This document shows, in pieces, positions 20,263 to 28,400 of a stretch of DNA of 37,183 nucleotides (the first letter of the stretch is position 1; every line of letters starts with the position of its first letter). Source of the DNA: an uncultured Pseudomonadota bacterium. Lineage in GTDB: Bacteria; Pseudomonadota; Gammaproteobacteria; Methylococcales; Methylomonadaceae. The stretch lies in the NCBI GenBank assembly GCA_903834465.1, contig CAILJB010000134.1, positions 1-37,183 of the forward strand, read 5' to 3'. Position numbers and translations under genes: made by a program. The notes under the pieces were generated by a model. That model made no database searches. It was not told the origin of the DNA and saw nothing but the letters and a program-made list of their open reading frames with translations.

Positions 20263-20655
20263 TTAATTTACTTGCGCGTTTTTCATCAATTCGATGATTT
20301 CTTTGAGATACGCAATTTCTGAACGTTGTGCTTCGACGATGAGTTGGGATTTTTCGAATTCATTTTTGAAATCAATAGATGTGTTCGACGTATGTGTCAC
20401 CATACCAACGTTGTAAGTATGATTTTTACCGCCAGTTAAACAAACAACGCTTTTCTCACCAAGATTTAACAATTCTGTCAAGTCTGTTTCAAGTACCTCG
20501 GCAATTTCTTTAATTCTTTTTGAGATAGTAGCATCGGTCATACCACCTTCAATATTGACGTAACCATCCAAAGATAATCCAAGTTTTTCTGCCATTTCTT
20601 CTTGTGAAAACGATTTTAATTTCCGCATAATTCGAATTTTTTCGCAAACCTTCAT
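20263..20655 (-). CDS. XRE-family helix-turn-helix protein
   Basis: This 130-residue protein has an N-terminal Cro/C1-type helix-turn-helix at about residues 5-62 (IRIMRKLKSFSQEEMAEKLGLSLDGYVNIE), then a linker and a C-terminal segment at about 93-126 that looks helical and coiled-coil forming (FEKSQLIVEAQRSEIAYLKEIIELM). It would bind DNA as a dimer or higher oligomer. AGGAATTTACATTT precedes the ATG. It lies directly upstream of the methyltransferase-like gene. The target is unknown. Confidence 0.8.
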   Translation of the reverse strand: MKVCEKIRIMRKLKSFSQEEMAEKLGLSLDGYVNIEGGMTDATISKRIKEIAEVLETDLTELLNLGEKSVVCLTGGKNHTYNVGMVTHTSNTSIDFKNEFEKSQLIVEAQRSEIAYLKEIIELMKNAQVN

Positions 20656-20718
20656 AAATGTAAATTCCTAGTCAGTTGGTAGTTAATTATCGAGGCATCT
20701 TCGTTTGCATTCACGATG

Positions 20719-21138
20719 TTACTTGCCATCTTTACGGAATTCACCTTCCAAAACGTTGTCATTTTGATTTTGAGGCGTAACAAAATAATGTTGCATCAAA
20801 TAGGCAATAATTTTTTGGCGCAGCGATGGCAATAAACAAATTAAACCCACAGCATCGGTGATAAACCCTGGTGTGAGTAACAATGCGCCACCTAGCAAAA
20901 TTAAAAATCCTTCTACTAATTCATAAGCAGGAACTTCATGCCGTGCTAATGCTGTTTGAAAACGTTGCCACGTTGCCAGACCTTGTTGTTTGAGTAAATA
21001 TGAACCCAATGCCGCCGAAGCAATAATTAACAAAATGGTCGGCAACGCGCCCAATATGCTGCCGACGGCAATTAGTACATAAAGCTCTAAAAAAGAGACC
21101 ACAATGATAGCGATAAAAAAAGAGCGAAAAATATTCAT
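20719..21138 (-). CDS. fxsA: FxsA family membrane protein
   Basis: FxsA is a small inner-membrane protein; in E. coli its overproduction relieves exclusion of phage T7 by the F plasmid. The ATG at 21138 gives 139 residues. Segments FFIAIIVVSFLELYVLIAVGSILG, LPTILLIIASAALGSYLLKQQG and LVEGFLILLGGALLLTPGFITDAVGLICLLPSLR are the family core, and the C-terminus is polar. A TTG five codons upstream is possible, but the GGA of the ribosome-binding site lies inside that extension. It follows trhP by about 20 bases. Confidence 0.88.
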   Translation of the reverse strand: MNIFRSFFIAIIVVSFLELYVLIAVGSILGALPTILLIIASAALGSYLLKQQGLATWQRFQTALARHEVPAYELVEGFLILLGGALLLTPGFITDAVGLICLLPSLRQKIIAYLMQHYFVTPQNQNDNVLEGEFRKDGK

Positions 21139-21158
21139 GGTCGTCGATTCCAAGTTAG

Positions 21159-22505
21159 TTAGATATACCGCGCAATCAATCCGTAATTTCCATCCATTTC
21201 CGGCAAAGGAATTTTTACTTCATAACCGCCGCCAGAGGCTTCTTGCATTGCTTGTCCGTACATACCTTCCATGCGTTCGATGACAATATCTTTGTTGCCT
21301 TCTGGCAAAATCAGTTCGATTTTATCGCCGACCGAAAATTTATTTTTCGCATCAATGGTTGCTAAACCGGTTTCTTTGTCATAACTACGAATTTCACCGC
21401 AGAATTGTTGTTGATGACTTTTTGAATAACCGGTCAAATAATTTTGCTGTTCGTGCGTATGATGACGTTGATAAAAACCATCGGTGTAACCACGATTCGC
21501 TAGATTTTCCAAAACACCCAGTAATTGAGGATTAAATTCACGTCCAGCAAGCGCGTCATCAATGGCTTGGCGATACGTTTGCGCGGTGCGAGCAACGTAA
21601 TAATGCGATTTAGTACGACCTTCGATTTTCAAACTATCGACACCAATTTCAACAAGACGTTGGACGTGTTCGATGGCGCGTAAATCTTTGGAATTCATGA
21701 TGTAAGTGCCGTTCTCATCTTCCATCACAGGCAGCAATTCGCCTTTGCGACCTTCTTCTTCGAGGAAATAAATGCCATCGGCTAACGGATGTCGTTCTGC
21801 GCCACCACAACTGGCGTTACTAATATCATTCATCGATAAAATGTCGCTCGTTTCAGTTGGCAACCAATCGCCTTCGGCATTTTCTTGAGCAGGTTTTGTA
21901 TCGTATTTCCAACGACAAGAATTTGTACAAGTGCCTTGATTTGGGTCACGATGATTAAAATAGCCCGACAATAAACAACGTCCTGAATAAGCAATACATA
22001 ACGCGCCATGCACAAACACTTCGATTTCCATATCAGGGCATTGCTGGCGAATTTCAGCAATTTCGTCGAGCGACAATTCGCGTGACAAAATCACTCGTTC
22101 TACGCCCATACGTTGCCAGAATTTCACGCTAGCATAATTTACCGTGTTTGCTTGCACAGATAAATGAATGGGCATTTCAGGATAAGCGTCACGCATCATC
22201 ATAATCAAACCCGGATCAGCCATAATGAGCGCGTCAGGTTTCATCGCGACAACAGAGGCGATGTCTTTCATGAAGGTTTTTATTTTCGCGTTATGCGGAA
22301 TCACGTTGGCGGCAATAAAGAATTTTTTGCCGAGTTGATGCGCTTCGTTAATCCCAATTTGCAAATTGTCGTGCAAAAAATCGTTGTTTCGCACGCGCAG
22401 ACTATAACGTGGTTGTCCCGCATAAACGGCATCTGCGCCGAAGGCAAACGCATAACGCATATTTCTAATGGTTCCCGCAGGCGAGAGGAGTTCGATTTTT
22501 TTCAT
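21159..22505 (-). CDS. trhP: tRNA 5-hydroxyuridine modification protein TrhP (YegQ), peptidase U32 family
   Basis: TrhP, formerly YegQ, takes part in prephenate-dependent 5-hydroxylation of U34 in tRNA, the first step towards cmo5U. The 448 residues align along their length with E. coli YegQ: LLSPAGTIRNMRYAFAFGADAVYAGQPRYSLRVRN at the start, DALIMADPGLIM, LSVQANTVNYASVKFWQRMG and SLKIEGRTKSHYYVARTAQTYRQAIDDA. The U32 signature EVFVHGALCIAYSGRCLLSGY covers residues 162-182. Cys170, Cys177, Cys193 and Cys197 form the likely iron-sulfur set. It is cotranscribed with fxsA. Confidence 0.93.
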   Translation of the reverse strand: MKKIELLSPAGTIRNMRYAFAFGADAVYAGQPRYSLRVRNNDFLHDNLQIGINEAHQLGKKFFIAANVIPHNAKIKTFMKDIASVVAMKPDALIMADPGLIMMMRDAYPEMPIHLSVQANTVNYASVKFWQRMGVERVILSRELSLDEIAEIRQQCPDMEIEVFVHGALCIAYSGRCLLSGYFNHRDPNQGTCTNSCRWKYDTKPAQENAEGDWLPTETSDILSMNDISNASCGGAERHPLADGIYFLEEEGRKGELLPVMEDENGTYIMNSKDLRAIEHVQRLVEIGVDSLKIEGRTKSHYYVARTAQTYRQAIDDALAGREFNPQLLGVLENLANRGYTDGFYQRHHTHEQQNYLTGYSKSHQQQFCGEIRSYDKETGLATIDAKNKFSVGDKIELILPEGNKDIVIERMEGMYGQAMQEASGGGYEVKIPLPEMDGNYGLIARYI

Positions 22506-22519
22506 GAATATTTTTTAAT

Positions 22520-22600
22520 GTAGGGGCGACCATTATGGTTGCCCTGCTGCTTATCGATAGAATTTGTTTTGAAAGGGCAAGTACAAAACTTGCCCCCTAC
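22520..22600. repeat. Small double-hairpin repeat element with GTAGGGG ends
   Basis: The ends are inverted: GTAGGGGCG at 22520-22528 and GCCCCCTAC at 22592-22600. Inside are two hairpins: GGGCGACCA/TGGTTGCCC around TTA (about 22524-22544), and AGGGCAAGT/ACTTGCCCC around ACAAA (about 22574-22596). The element fills the gap between trhP and the next gene and has no coding capacity. It looks like a REP- or MITE-type dispersed repeat. Only one copy is in the window, so mobility cannot be shown. Confidence 0.6.
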
Positions 22601-22602
22601 GA

Positions 22603-23163
22603 TTATTTTTTTACAGGTGTATAAAGATTGTTGAACATACGCACGACAACAAATAGCATCGTTTTTGTTAAATCCAACATCGATTCGTGATAATCCTCAG
22701 CAGATTCTTTGGCGAAATCATCAATCGATTCGTTTAAAAATTGCACCAAACCAGTTTGGATAAATTCACCTTCTTTAGGTTTGAAAAAATCTTCGCGCAT
22801 TTTTTTTGCGATTTTTTCACTGACATGACTTGAATTCAACAGTGGCGCGAGTTCTTTATCAAGCAACATCGCCTGACTTTCCATCCACGAGGTGTTGTCT
22901 TCAAATTTAGGCATTTTGCCAAATGCTTTTTGATAAACACACAACACGTCAAAACATAAATCTGCAAAGAATTGGGCGAGATGTTGATATTTTTCTTCAC
23001 CACTTTGGTCGCCAATAATGGACGGGAAAATATTAAACAATGTTTGTGAAAACATCGGTTGGTCAATTTCAAATTGAATTAAAATGTGTTTTCCTTGCTC
23101 TTGATCAACGCTACGCGCATATTCCAAGGCTTCATATAATTCACGTTCAATAAGTTCGTGCAT
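22603..23163 (-). CDS. Hypothetical protein, mostly helical
   Basis: I do not recognise this 186-residue protein. It is soluble by inspection, acidic in its first half, and rich in predicted helix, for example ELIERELYEALEYARSVDQEQGKHI and HLAQFFADLCFDVLCVYQKAFGKM. There is no signal peptide, metal motif or nucleotide-binding motif. AGGA lies 6 bases before the ATG, so it is very likely translated. It is flanked by the double-hairpin repeat on one side and the isocitrate dehydrogenase gene on the other, 39 bases away. Confidence 0.75.
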   Translation of the reverse strand: MHELIERELYEALEYARSVDQEQGKHILIQFEIDQPMFSQTLFNIFPSIIGDQSGEEKYQHLAQFFADLCFDVLCVYQKAFGKMPKFEDNTSWMESQAMLLDKELAPLLNSSHVSEKIAKKMREDFFKPKEGEFIQTGLVQFLNESIDDFAKESAEDYHESMLDLTKTMLFVVVRMFNNLYTPVKK

Positions 23164-23202
23164 AACTTTCCTAAGTTAAAAATAATTATTAAGTGGCGCG
23201 AA

Positions 23203-24213
23203 TTACGCCATTGCAGCAACGATTGCGTCGCCCATTTCTTTTGTACCGGCTTTGGTATTTGGATTTAAATCAGGCGTAACATAAATTCCCTCATTCACCA
23301 CTTTTTCAACGGCAGTTTTAATTCTGTCAGCAGCTTCGTGTTCACCAATATGATGCAACATCATCACGCCTGCCATAATCACAGCGGTTGGATTGGCTTT
23401 ATTTTGCCCTGCAATATCAGGCGCACTACCGTGTACCGCTTCAAATAATGCCGCATCTTTTCCAATATTTGCGCCAGCAATTAAACCTAAACCACCCACT
23501 AAACCTGCGGTTAAGTCTGATAAAATGTCGCCAAACATATTAGTACAAACAATAACATCGAATTTTTGTGGATTCATGACCATGTGCATACATGCCGCAT
23601 CGATAATCACGTCTTCAAATTGAATGTCGGGATAACGCGCCGCTGTTTCTCTTGCGATGTCTAAAAACAAACCTTGCGTGTATTTTAAAATGTTTGCTTT
23701 ATGGCAGACGGTGACTTTTTTGCGATGGTTATCGCGTGCATATTGAAACGCATAATCGATGATGCGCTCAGAAGCTGAACGTGTAATGACGGCTAAACTT
23801 TCGGCAATGTCTTTTTTAGGCGTTAAATAATGTTCCAAGCCTGCATAAAGTCCTTCCGTATTTTCACGCACGATAACAATATCAACATTATCGTAGCGGG
23901 TTTTAACACCGTGCCAGCTTTTCGCCGGACGAACATTGGCATATAAATCGTATTTTTGACGTAACGCAACGTTTATACTTCTAAAACCAGCACCAATTGG
24001 TGTTGTTAATGGGCCTTTAAACGCCAAACGAGTGCGGTCAATGGATTCCATTGTTTCTTCGGGAATCGGTGTACCAAACACTTCAAACGCACCCAAACCG
24101 GCGTGTGTTTCTTCCCAGTTAATTTTCGCGCCGGAAGCATCAATAATTTTTACTGCTTCATCCATGATGGATGGCCCAATACCATCGCCTTTGATAAGAG
24201 TTACGTTGTGCAT
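23203..24213 (-). CDS. icd: NAD-dependent isocitrate dehydrogenase
   Basis: The enzyme oxidatively decarboxylates isocitrate to 2-oxoglutarate in the TCA cycle. The 336 residues match the short, NAD-type isocitrate/isopropylmalate dehydrogenase family. Substrate-binding pieces are PLTTPIGAGFRSINVALRQ, YANVRP and RENTEGLYAGLEH. The Lys of KANILK and the aspartates in NMFGDILSDLTAGLVGGLG complete the site. HGSAPDIAG carries Asp266-Ile267 where NADP enzymes have Lys-Tyr, which points to NAD. An AGGA lies 6 bases before the ATG. A homoisocitrate or isopropylmalate role is less likely given the S/N-containing RSINVALR. Confidence 0.88.
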   Translation of the reverse strand: MHNVTLIKGDGIGPSIMDEAVKIIDASGAKINWEETHAGLGAFEVFGTPIPEETMESIDRTRLAFKGPLTTPIGAGFRSINVALRQKYDLYANVRPAKSWHGVKTRYDNVDIVIVRENTEGLYAGLEHYLTPKKDIAESLAVITRSASERIIDYAFQYARDNHRKKVTVCHKANILKYTQGLFLDIARETAARYPDIQFEDVIIDAACMHMVMNPQKFDVIVCTNMFGDILSDLTAGLVGGLGLIAGANIGKDAALFEAVHGSAPDIAGQNKANPTAVIMAGVMMLHHIGEHEAADRIKTAVEKVVNEGIYVTPDLNPNTKAGTKEMGDAIVAAMA

Positions 24214-24285
24214 AAAATTCCTAATAATTTGAAATAGTGTTCGCCATTTTAACGCAACATGCTTCTTGGCGCATTGTTCACGTTT

Positions 24286-24762
24286 TTAATTTTGTGAATA
24301 AACTGCCCCACGTTGTTTAAAACAACGGCGACTAAATAACACTTGTTGGTTAAACAATTGCAACTGACAGGTTTCATTAAGTAACGTAAGTTGGTTCAAA
24401 ACTGTTTTTTTATCTTTGCCATGAATCATGCAATACAAGTTATATTGCCATTCAGGCAGGGCAGGGCGTTGATAACATAATGTGACAAAAGAGAACTGCA
24501 CTAATTGCTGAGCGATTTTATCAATTTGTGCTTCGGGAATTTGCCACACGCACATGGCATTCGCTTTATAACCAATCGAAGCGTGTTTTACAATTACGCC
24601 AAAGCGTTTGATGAGTCCGGTATTTTGCAATTGTTTTAAACGTTCAATTACTTCCGTTTCGTTGATATTTAAACGTTCACCAATTATCGCGTAAGGACGT
24701 GAACAAATCGGTAAACCTTCGGCTAATTCTGCCAGTAATTTTAAATTTAACGCATCAAGCAT
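24286..24762 (-). CDS. Siroheme decarboxylase subunit, NirL/NirH type
   Basis: These Lrp/AsnC-like proteins work in pairs to decarboxylate siroheme to didecarboxysiroheme on the way to heme d1. The 158 residues have a winged-helix N-terminus (LPICSRPYAIIGERLNINETEVIERLKQLQNTGLIKRFGVI) and then the NirL/NirH core GYKANAMCVWQIPEAQ with CYQRPALPEWQYNLYCMIHGK. The start overlaps the stop of the preceding subunit gene by 8 bases. NirL and NirH cannot be separated by eye, nor can AhbA/AhbB naming be excluded. Confidence 0.8.
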   Translation of the reverse strand: MLDALNLKLLAELAEGLPICSRPYAIIGERLNINETEVIERLKQLQNTGLIKRFGVIVKHASIGYKANAMCVWQIPEAQIDKIAQQLVQFSFVTLCYQRPALPEWQYNLYCMIHGKDKKTVLNQLTLLNETCQLQLFNQQVLFSRRCFKQRGAVYSQN

Positions 24763-25219
24763 TGGTCAAATCCAAATGAAAACTTAAATCGATAAAAAAT
24801 TCTTTTTCTAACGGAAAACGTAGCACGTCATAACCCGTTTTGACTTCAATCGATTGAATAATATTCTCCAAATGCGTGGTATCATTTGCAATTATTACAA
24901 ACCATAAATTCAACGTATTTTCACGTTCATAATTATGATTCACTTCGTTGAACTGATTGATTTGCGTGGCGACACGTTCTAATTCATTTTCAGGCACAGC
25001 CATTGCGGCTAATGTGCTGACACCGATTTGATTTGGGGGAATAATTGCACCAATTCGGCTGATAAATTGACGGGCATTTAATTCCTGCAACGCTTGCAAT
25101 ACATCTGCTTCTGTCACTCCCAATTGTGTGGCAATCTCTGCATACGGTTGCGGTGTGAGAGGAAAATTACGCTGAAAATCGTTGAGTAATTTTTTTTGTA
25201 AATCGGTGAGCTGCACCAT
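24755..25219 (-). CDS. Siroheme decarboxylase subunit, NirD/NirG type
   Basis: The 154-residue partner subunit has an Lrp-like winged helix (LTPQPYAEIATQLGVTEADVLQALQELNARQFISRIGAII) and the family core PPNQIGVSTLAAMAVPENELERVATQIN with HNYERENTLNLWFVI. The His-Asn-Tyr sequence contains residues linked to substrate decarboxylation in the family. The start overlaps the nirF stop by one base (TAATG). Together with the next gene it would form the heterodimeric decarboxylase. Confidence 0.8.
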   Translation of the reverse strand: MVQLTDLQKKLLNDFQRNFPLTPQPYAEIATQLGVTEADVLQALQELNARQFISRIGAIIPPNQIGVSTLAAMAVPENELERVATQINQFNEVNHNYERENTLNLWFVIIANDTTHLENIIQSIEVKTGYDVLRFPLEKEFFIDLSFHLDLTNA

Positions 25220-26385
25220 TACATTCCAATCCGATGCGCTCTGGCAGTAAAGAAAATGCCGTTGGGTTTTTCAGCAGGTAAGCGAGCGATTTCTTTTAAT
25301 GTATCCGTGTCATAAATAGCAACTTGATTGTCGTCACGCAAAGCAATCCAAACCTGTTCGCCGCGTGGTGTGAATTCAAAATGCAAGGCGGCTTTTCCTG
25401 CGCTAAACGTTTTGGCAATTTCTAATGTACTTGCGTCAATAACTTGAATTTGAGCGTTGTCTGGCATGGCGAAATTTACCCAAATTTGTCGCCCGTCAGG
25501 TCTTGCCATCACAAAAACTGGTTGACCGACAACAGGAATGGTTTTGACTAATTGCCAGTTGTGCTTATCGACGACTAAGACTTCGTGTCGTCCAATTGCC
25601 GGCACAAAGACATAATCGCTAGTCATTGCCCAGCCTTCAAAATGCGGCATTTTATAAACGGGTAATTGTTCATCATCTTTGCCGTAATTTGACAAAATGC
25701 GTTTTACGCCTAATTCAGGATGCCATAAATCAAGTAATGCTAAGCCTTTTTCACCAAACAGTCCGGCAATGTAATAACGTCCGTCAGCAGAAATTAACGC
25801 GTCATACGGTTGTTTCCCGATATTGGTAAATTTTTCAATGCGCGGTTGTTTGGGATTTTTAACATCAATTACCCAAATTTCACCGGCATCAAATAAACTT
25901 ACGACAAATTTTTGATTTGGCGCATCGACTAAACCAACCGTTTTAGACAATTGACCTTTCGCATCAATCGCGGGAATTTCAGCAATCAATTCCAATGTTT
26001 CTGCCGAAAATAATTTTACGCCAGCAGGTTGATAATTCGACACGCCAATAATTTTGCCGTCTTGAGAAATTGCACCACCAATACTGTTACCCCCTTGAAT
26101 TATTCGTTTATCGACCCCATCTAGGAGCAAATCTATTTTAGTCAAGCCCCCGTCGCGCCCAAAAACGTAAGCAAATCGTTCATCACGCGAAAATACGACC
26201 GAAGCGTGTGATAAATCGCCTAAATCTTCGATTTTAGCGAGTTGTCGAGGTTGAGAGGTGTTAATAATCAATGCAGAATGAGACTCTCGTTCGATAACTA
26301 ACCCCAAATCTCCCGTGGCGCGTAAGTCATCAGCTTGCACATTTAAGGTAAAGATTAAACTTAAAAAAGAAACAATTTTTTTCAT
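25219..26385 (-). CDS. nirF: Heme d1 biosynthesis protein NirF
   Basis: NirF is a beta-propeller protein needed in the late steps of heme d1 formation for cytochrome cd1 nitrite reductase. The 388 residues start with a signal peptide (MKKIVSFLSLIFTLNVQA, then DD). The family core is RATGDLGLVIERES, LGDLSHASVVFSRDERFAYVFGRDGGLTKIDLL and GGNSIGGAISQDGKIIGVSNYQPAGVKLF. The conserved His of LSHASVVFSRD corresponds to the heme-ligand candidate. It heads a nirF-nirD/G-nirL/H unit. nirS, nirJ, nirE and nirN are not in the window. Confidence 0.9.
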   Translation of the reverse strand: MKKIVSFLSLIFTLNVQADDLRATGDLGLVIERESHSALIINTSQPRQLAKIEDLGDLSHASVVFSRDERFAYVFGRDGGLTKIDLLLDGVDKRIIQGGNSIGGAISQDGKIIGVSNYQPAGVKLFSAETLELIAEIPAIDAKGQLSKTVGLVDAPNQKFVVSLFDAGEIWVIDVKNPKQPRIEKFTNIGKQPYDALISADGRYYIAGLFGEKGLALLDLWHPELGVKRILSNYGKDDEQLPVYKMPHFEGWAMTSDYVFVPAIGRHEVLVVDKHNWQLVKTIPVVGQPVFVMARPDGRQIWVNFAMPDNAQIQVIDASTLEIAKTFSAGKAALHFEFTPRGEQVWIALRDDNQVAIYDTDTLKEIARLPAEKPNGIFFTARAHRIGM

Positions 26386-26438
26386 GGAAGTAGCTAAAAA
26401 TAAACAAATTTATGTCAATCATAATAGCGAAAAAATGA

Positions 26439-26465
26439 TTGAAAAACGTTAAAAAATGTTAAAAT
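26439..26465 (+). promoter_or_regulatory. Candidate rpoH promoter
   Basis: TTGAAA at 26439-26444 and TAAAAT at 26460-26465 are 15 bases apart in the very AT-rich divergent gap between nirF and rpoH. Transcription would start about 30 bases before the rpoH ATG. The short spacing lowers confidence. Confidence 0.35.
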
Positions 26466-26502
26466 TTTTACAACCAGTTAATAACAGTGAGGTATTTTCA
26501 CT

Positions 26503-27360
26503 ATGACAAACGCTTTAGCTCTACCTATCAATTTATCTGTTGGAACGTTTGATGCGTATTTAAACGTTGTTCGTCAGATGCCCCAATTAACCAGCGAGCA
26601 AGAACGTGAACTTGCTTTGCGTTTTCGTGATGAGGGCGATTTAGATGCCGCTCGTCAATTAGTTATGACCAATTTGCGTTTTGTGGTGCATGTGGCGCGT
26701 GGTTACAGTGGTTATGGACTTTCGATGCCAGACATTATTCAAGAAGGTAATGTGGGTTTGATGAAAGCGGTAAAACGATTTAATCCTGATATGGGTGTTC
26801 GTTTAGTTTCATTTGCGGTGCATTGGATTAAAGCTGAAATTCATGAATATGTAATTAAAAATTGGGGCATCGTTAAAGTTGCTACCACAAAAGCACAACG
26901 AAAATTATTTTTTAATTTACGCAAACTGAAAAAAGATTTGAATTGGTTAACACATGATGACGCAACAGCGATAGCAGCAGATTTGAATGTCGATGTGACC
27001 GACGTTTATGAAATGGAAAAACGGCTAAGCAGTCACGATATGTCATTTGATATGTCAAATGATGACAGCGATGACGAAAATTACGCCGCGCCAGTTAATT
27101 ATTTACAACAATATCATGCTGACCCCGCAGAATTATTAGAAGCCTCTGATTGGGAAGGGCGCGAACATGATTTATTAACCGAAGCGATGAAAACATTGGA
27201 TGAACGCAGTTTGGACATTTTATCGAGTCGTTGGTTAGTTGAAAAGAAAGCGACGCTGCAAGAATTAGCAGAAAAATATAATGTCTCAGCCGAACGCATT
27301 CGACAACTCGAACAAAATGCGATGAAAAAGATTCGTAACGCTTCGGTTTTTGTGGCTTAG
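26503..27360 (+). CDS. rpoH: RNA polymerase sigma-32 factor RpoH
   Basis: RpoH directs RNA polymerase to heat-shock promoters. The 285 residues (E. coli 284) contain region 2 with [24 protein letters not shown] (about 75-98). The RpoH box QRKLFFNLR at 132-140 is the signature that separates it from other group 3 sigmas. Region 4 is [29 protein letters not shown]. In many gammaproteobacteria rpoH follows ftsX; here it stands alone between nirF and cas1. Confidence 0.97.
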   Translation: MTNALALPINLSVGTFDAYLNVVRQMPQLTSEQERELALRFRDEGDLDAARQLVMTNLRFVVHVARGYSGYGLSMPDIIQEGNVGLMKAVKRFNPDMGVRLVSFAVHWIKAEIHEYVIKNWGIVKVATTKAQRKLFFNLRKLKKDLNWLTHDDATAIAADLNVDVTDVYEMEKRLSSHDMSFDMSNDDSDDENYAAPVNYLQQYHADPAELLEASDWEGREHDLLTEAMKTLDERSLDILSSRWLVEKKATLQELAEKYNVSAERIRQLEQNAMKKIRNASVFVA

Positions 27361-27384
27361 ATGTTATTTTGAGCAAACCGAAAA

Positions 27385-27409
27385 AAACCGCCTTGATGGG
27401 CGGTTTTTT
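27385..27409 (+). terminator. rpoH terminator
   Basis: AAACCGCC at 27385-27392 pairs with GGCGGTTT at 27399-27406, followed by a T-run. It lies 25 bases after the rpoH stop and separates rpoH from cas1. A run of A on the other side allows some action on the minus strand too. Confidence 0.9.
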
Positions 27410-27452
27410 GTTTTAATGGTGGCTAAAAATTGATAATCGAGGCTATTGAAAA

Positions 27453-28400
27453 ATGGAACAACTCACCGATTTAAAAGCAATTCTTCACTCCAAACGCGCC
27501 AACATTTTTTATTTAGAAAAATGTCGTGTGAATGTCAAAGACGGTCGAGTGGTTTATTTGACCGAAGCGAAAAATGAGAAACAATACTGGAATATTCCCA
27601 TTGCAAATACGACCGTTATTTTACTGGGAATGGGAGCGTCGATTACACAAGCCGCCGTCCGAATGTTAGCATCCGCAGGGGTTCTCATCGGTTTTAGCGG
27701 AAGTGGTGGCACGCCGTTAATTGCGGCAACCGAAGTGGAATGGCTTTCGCCACAAAATGAATATCGTCCAACCGAATATTTGCAAGGTTGGATGTCTTTT
27801 TGGTTTGAAGAAGCAAAACGTCTAAACGTTGCCAAACAATTTCAACGTCTCCGTTTAGCCTACATTCGGCAAGTTTGGTCTAAAGATAGAGATTTACAAA
27901 ACGACGGTTTTTATATCGACGATATGGAAACTGAACGAGCAATGAATCGTTTTGCAAAAGACATCGAACTTAGTGAAAACGTCACAAAATTGATGACGGC
28001 TGAAGCCGTATTTACCAAACATCTCTACAAAATCGCAGCCAGTCACACAAAACTAATCGGTTTTGTGCGTAATCGAGACGGCGACGATGATGCAAACAAA
28101 TTTCTAAATCACGGTAATTATTTGGCGTATGGTTTAGGTGCAACGACGCTTTGGGTTTTGGGAATTCCACACGGTTTTGCAGTCATGCACGGAAAAACAC
28201 GACGTGGCGCATTGGTTTTTGATGTTGCCGATTTGATTAAAGATGCGATTGTTTTGCCGCAAGCGTTTATTTGCGCGAAAGAAGAAATGAAAGAACAAGA
28301 TTTTCGACAACAAGTTTTGCAAATGTTCACAAAACATAAAGCCTTGGATTTTATGTTTGATACCGTTAAAAAAATCAGTCGTGAAGGTGGTGCAATATGA
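27453..28400 (+). CDS. cas1: CRISPR-associated endonuclease Cas1, subtype I-F
   Basis: Cas1 is the integrase that inserts new spacers, with the Cas2 part of Cas2-3 as partner. The 315 residues are of the I-F type, starting MEQLTDLKAILHSKRANIFYLEKCRV. Likely metal-binding residues are Glu184 (TAEAVFTKHLY), His246 (AVMHGKT), and Asp257 and Asp260 (FDVADLIKD). Their spacing is like that of Pseudomonas I-F Cas1. The stop overlaps the cas2-3 start (ATGATG). The gene looks intact, so spacer acquisition may still be possible. Confidence 0.96.
   Translation: MEQLTDLKAILHSKRANIFYLEKCRVNVKDGRVVYLTEAKNEKQYWNIPIANTTVILLGMGASITQAAVRMLASAGVLIGFSGSGGTPLIAATEVEWLSPQNEYRPTEYLQGWMSFWFEEAKRLNVAKQFQRLRLAYIRQVWSKDRDLQNDGFYIDDMETERAMNRFAKDIELSENVTKLMTAEAVFTKHLYKIAASHTKLIGFVRNRDGDDDANKFLNHGNYLAYGLGATTLWVLGIPHGFAVMHGKTRRGALVFDVADLIKDAIVLPQAFICAKEEMKEQDFRQQVLQMFTKHKALDFMFDTVKKISREGGAI

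Noticed and set aside
26386-26502. FNR/Dnr-type box for nirF
   Set aside because: TTGACATAAATTTG on the minus strand matches only part of TTGATNNNNATCAA; the second half-site is too poor.
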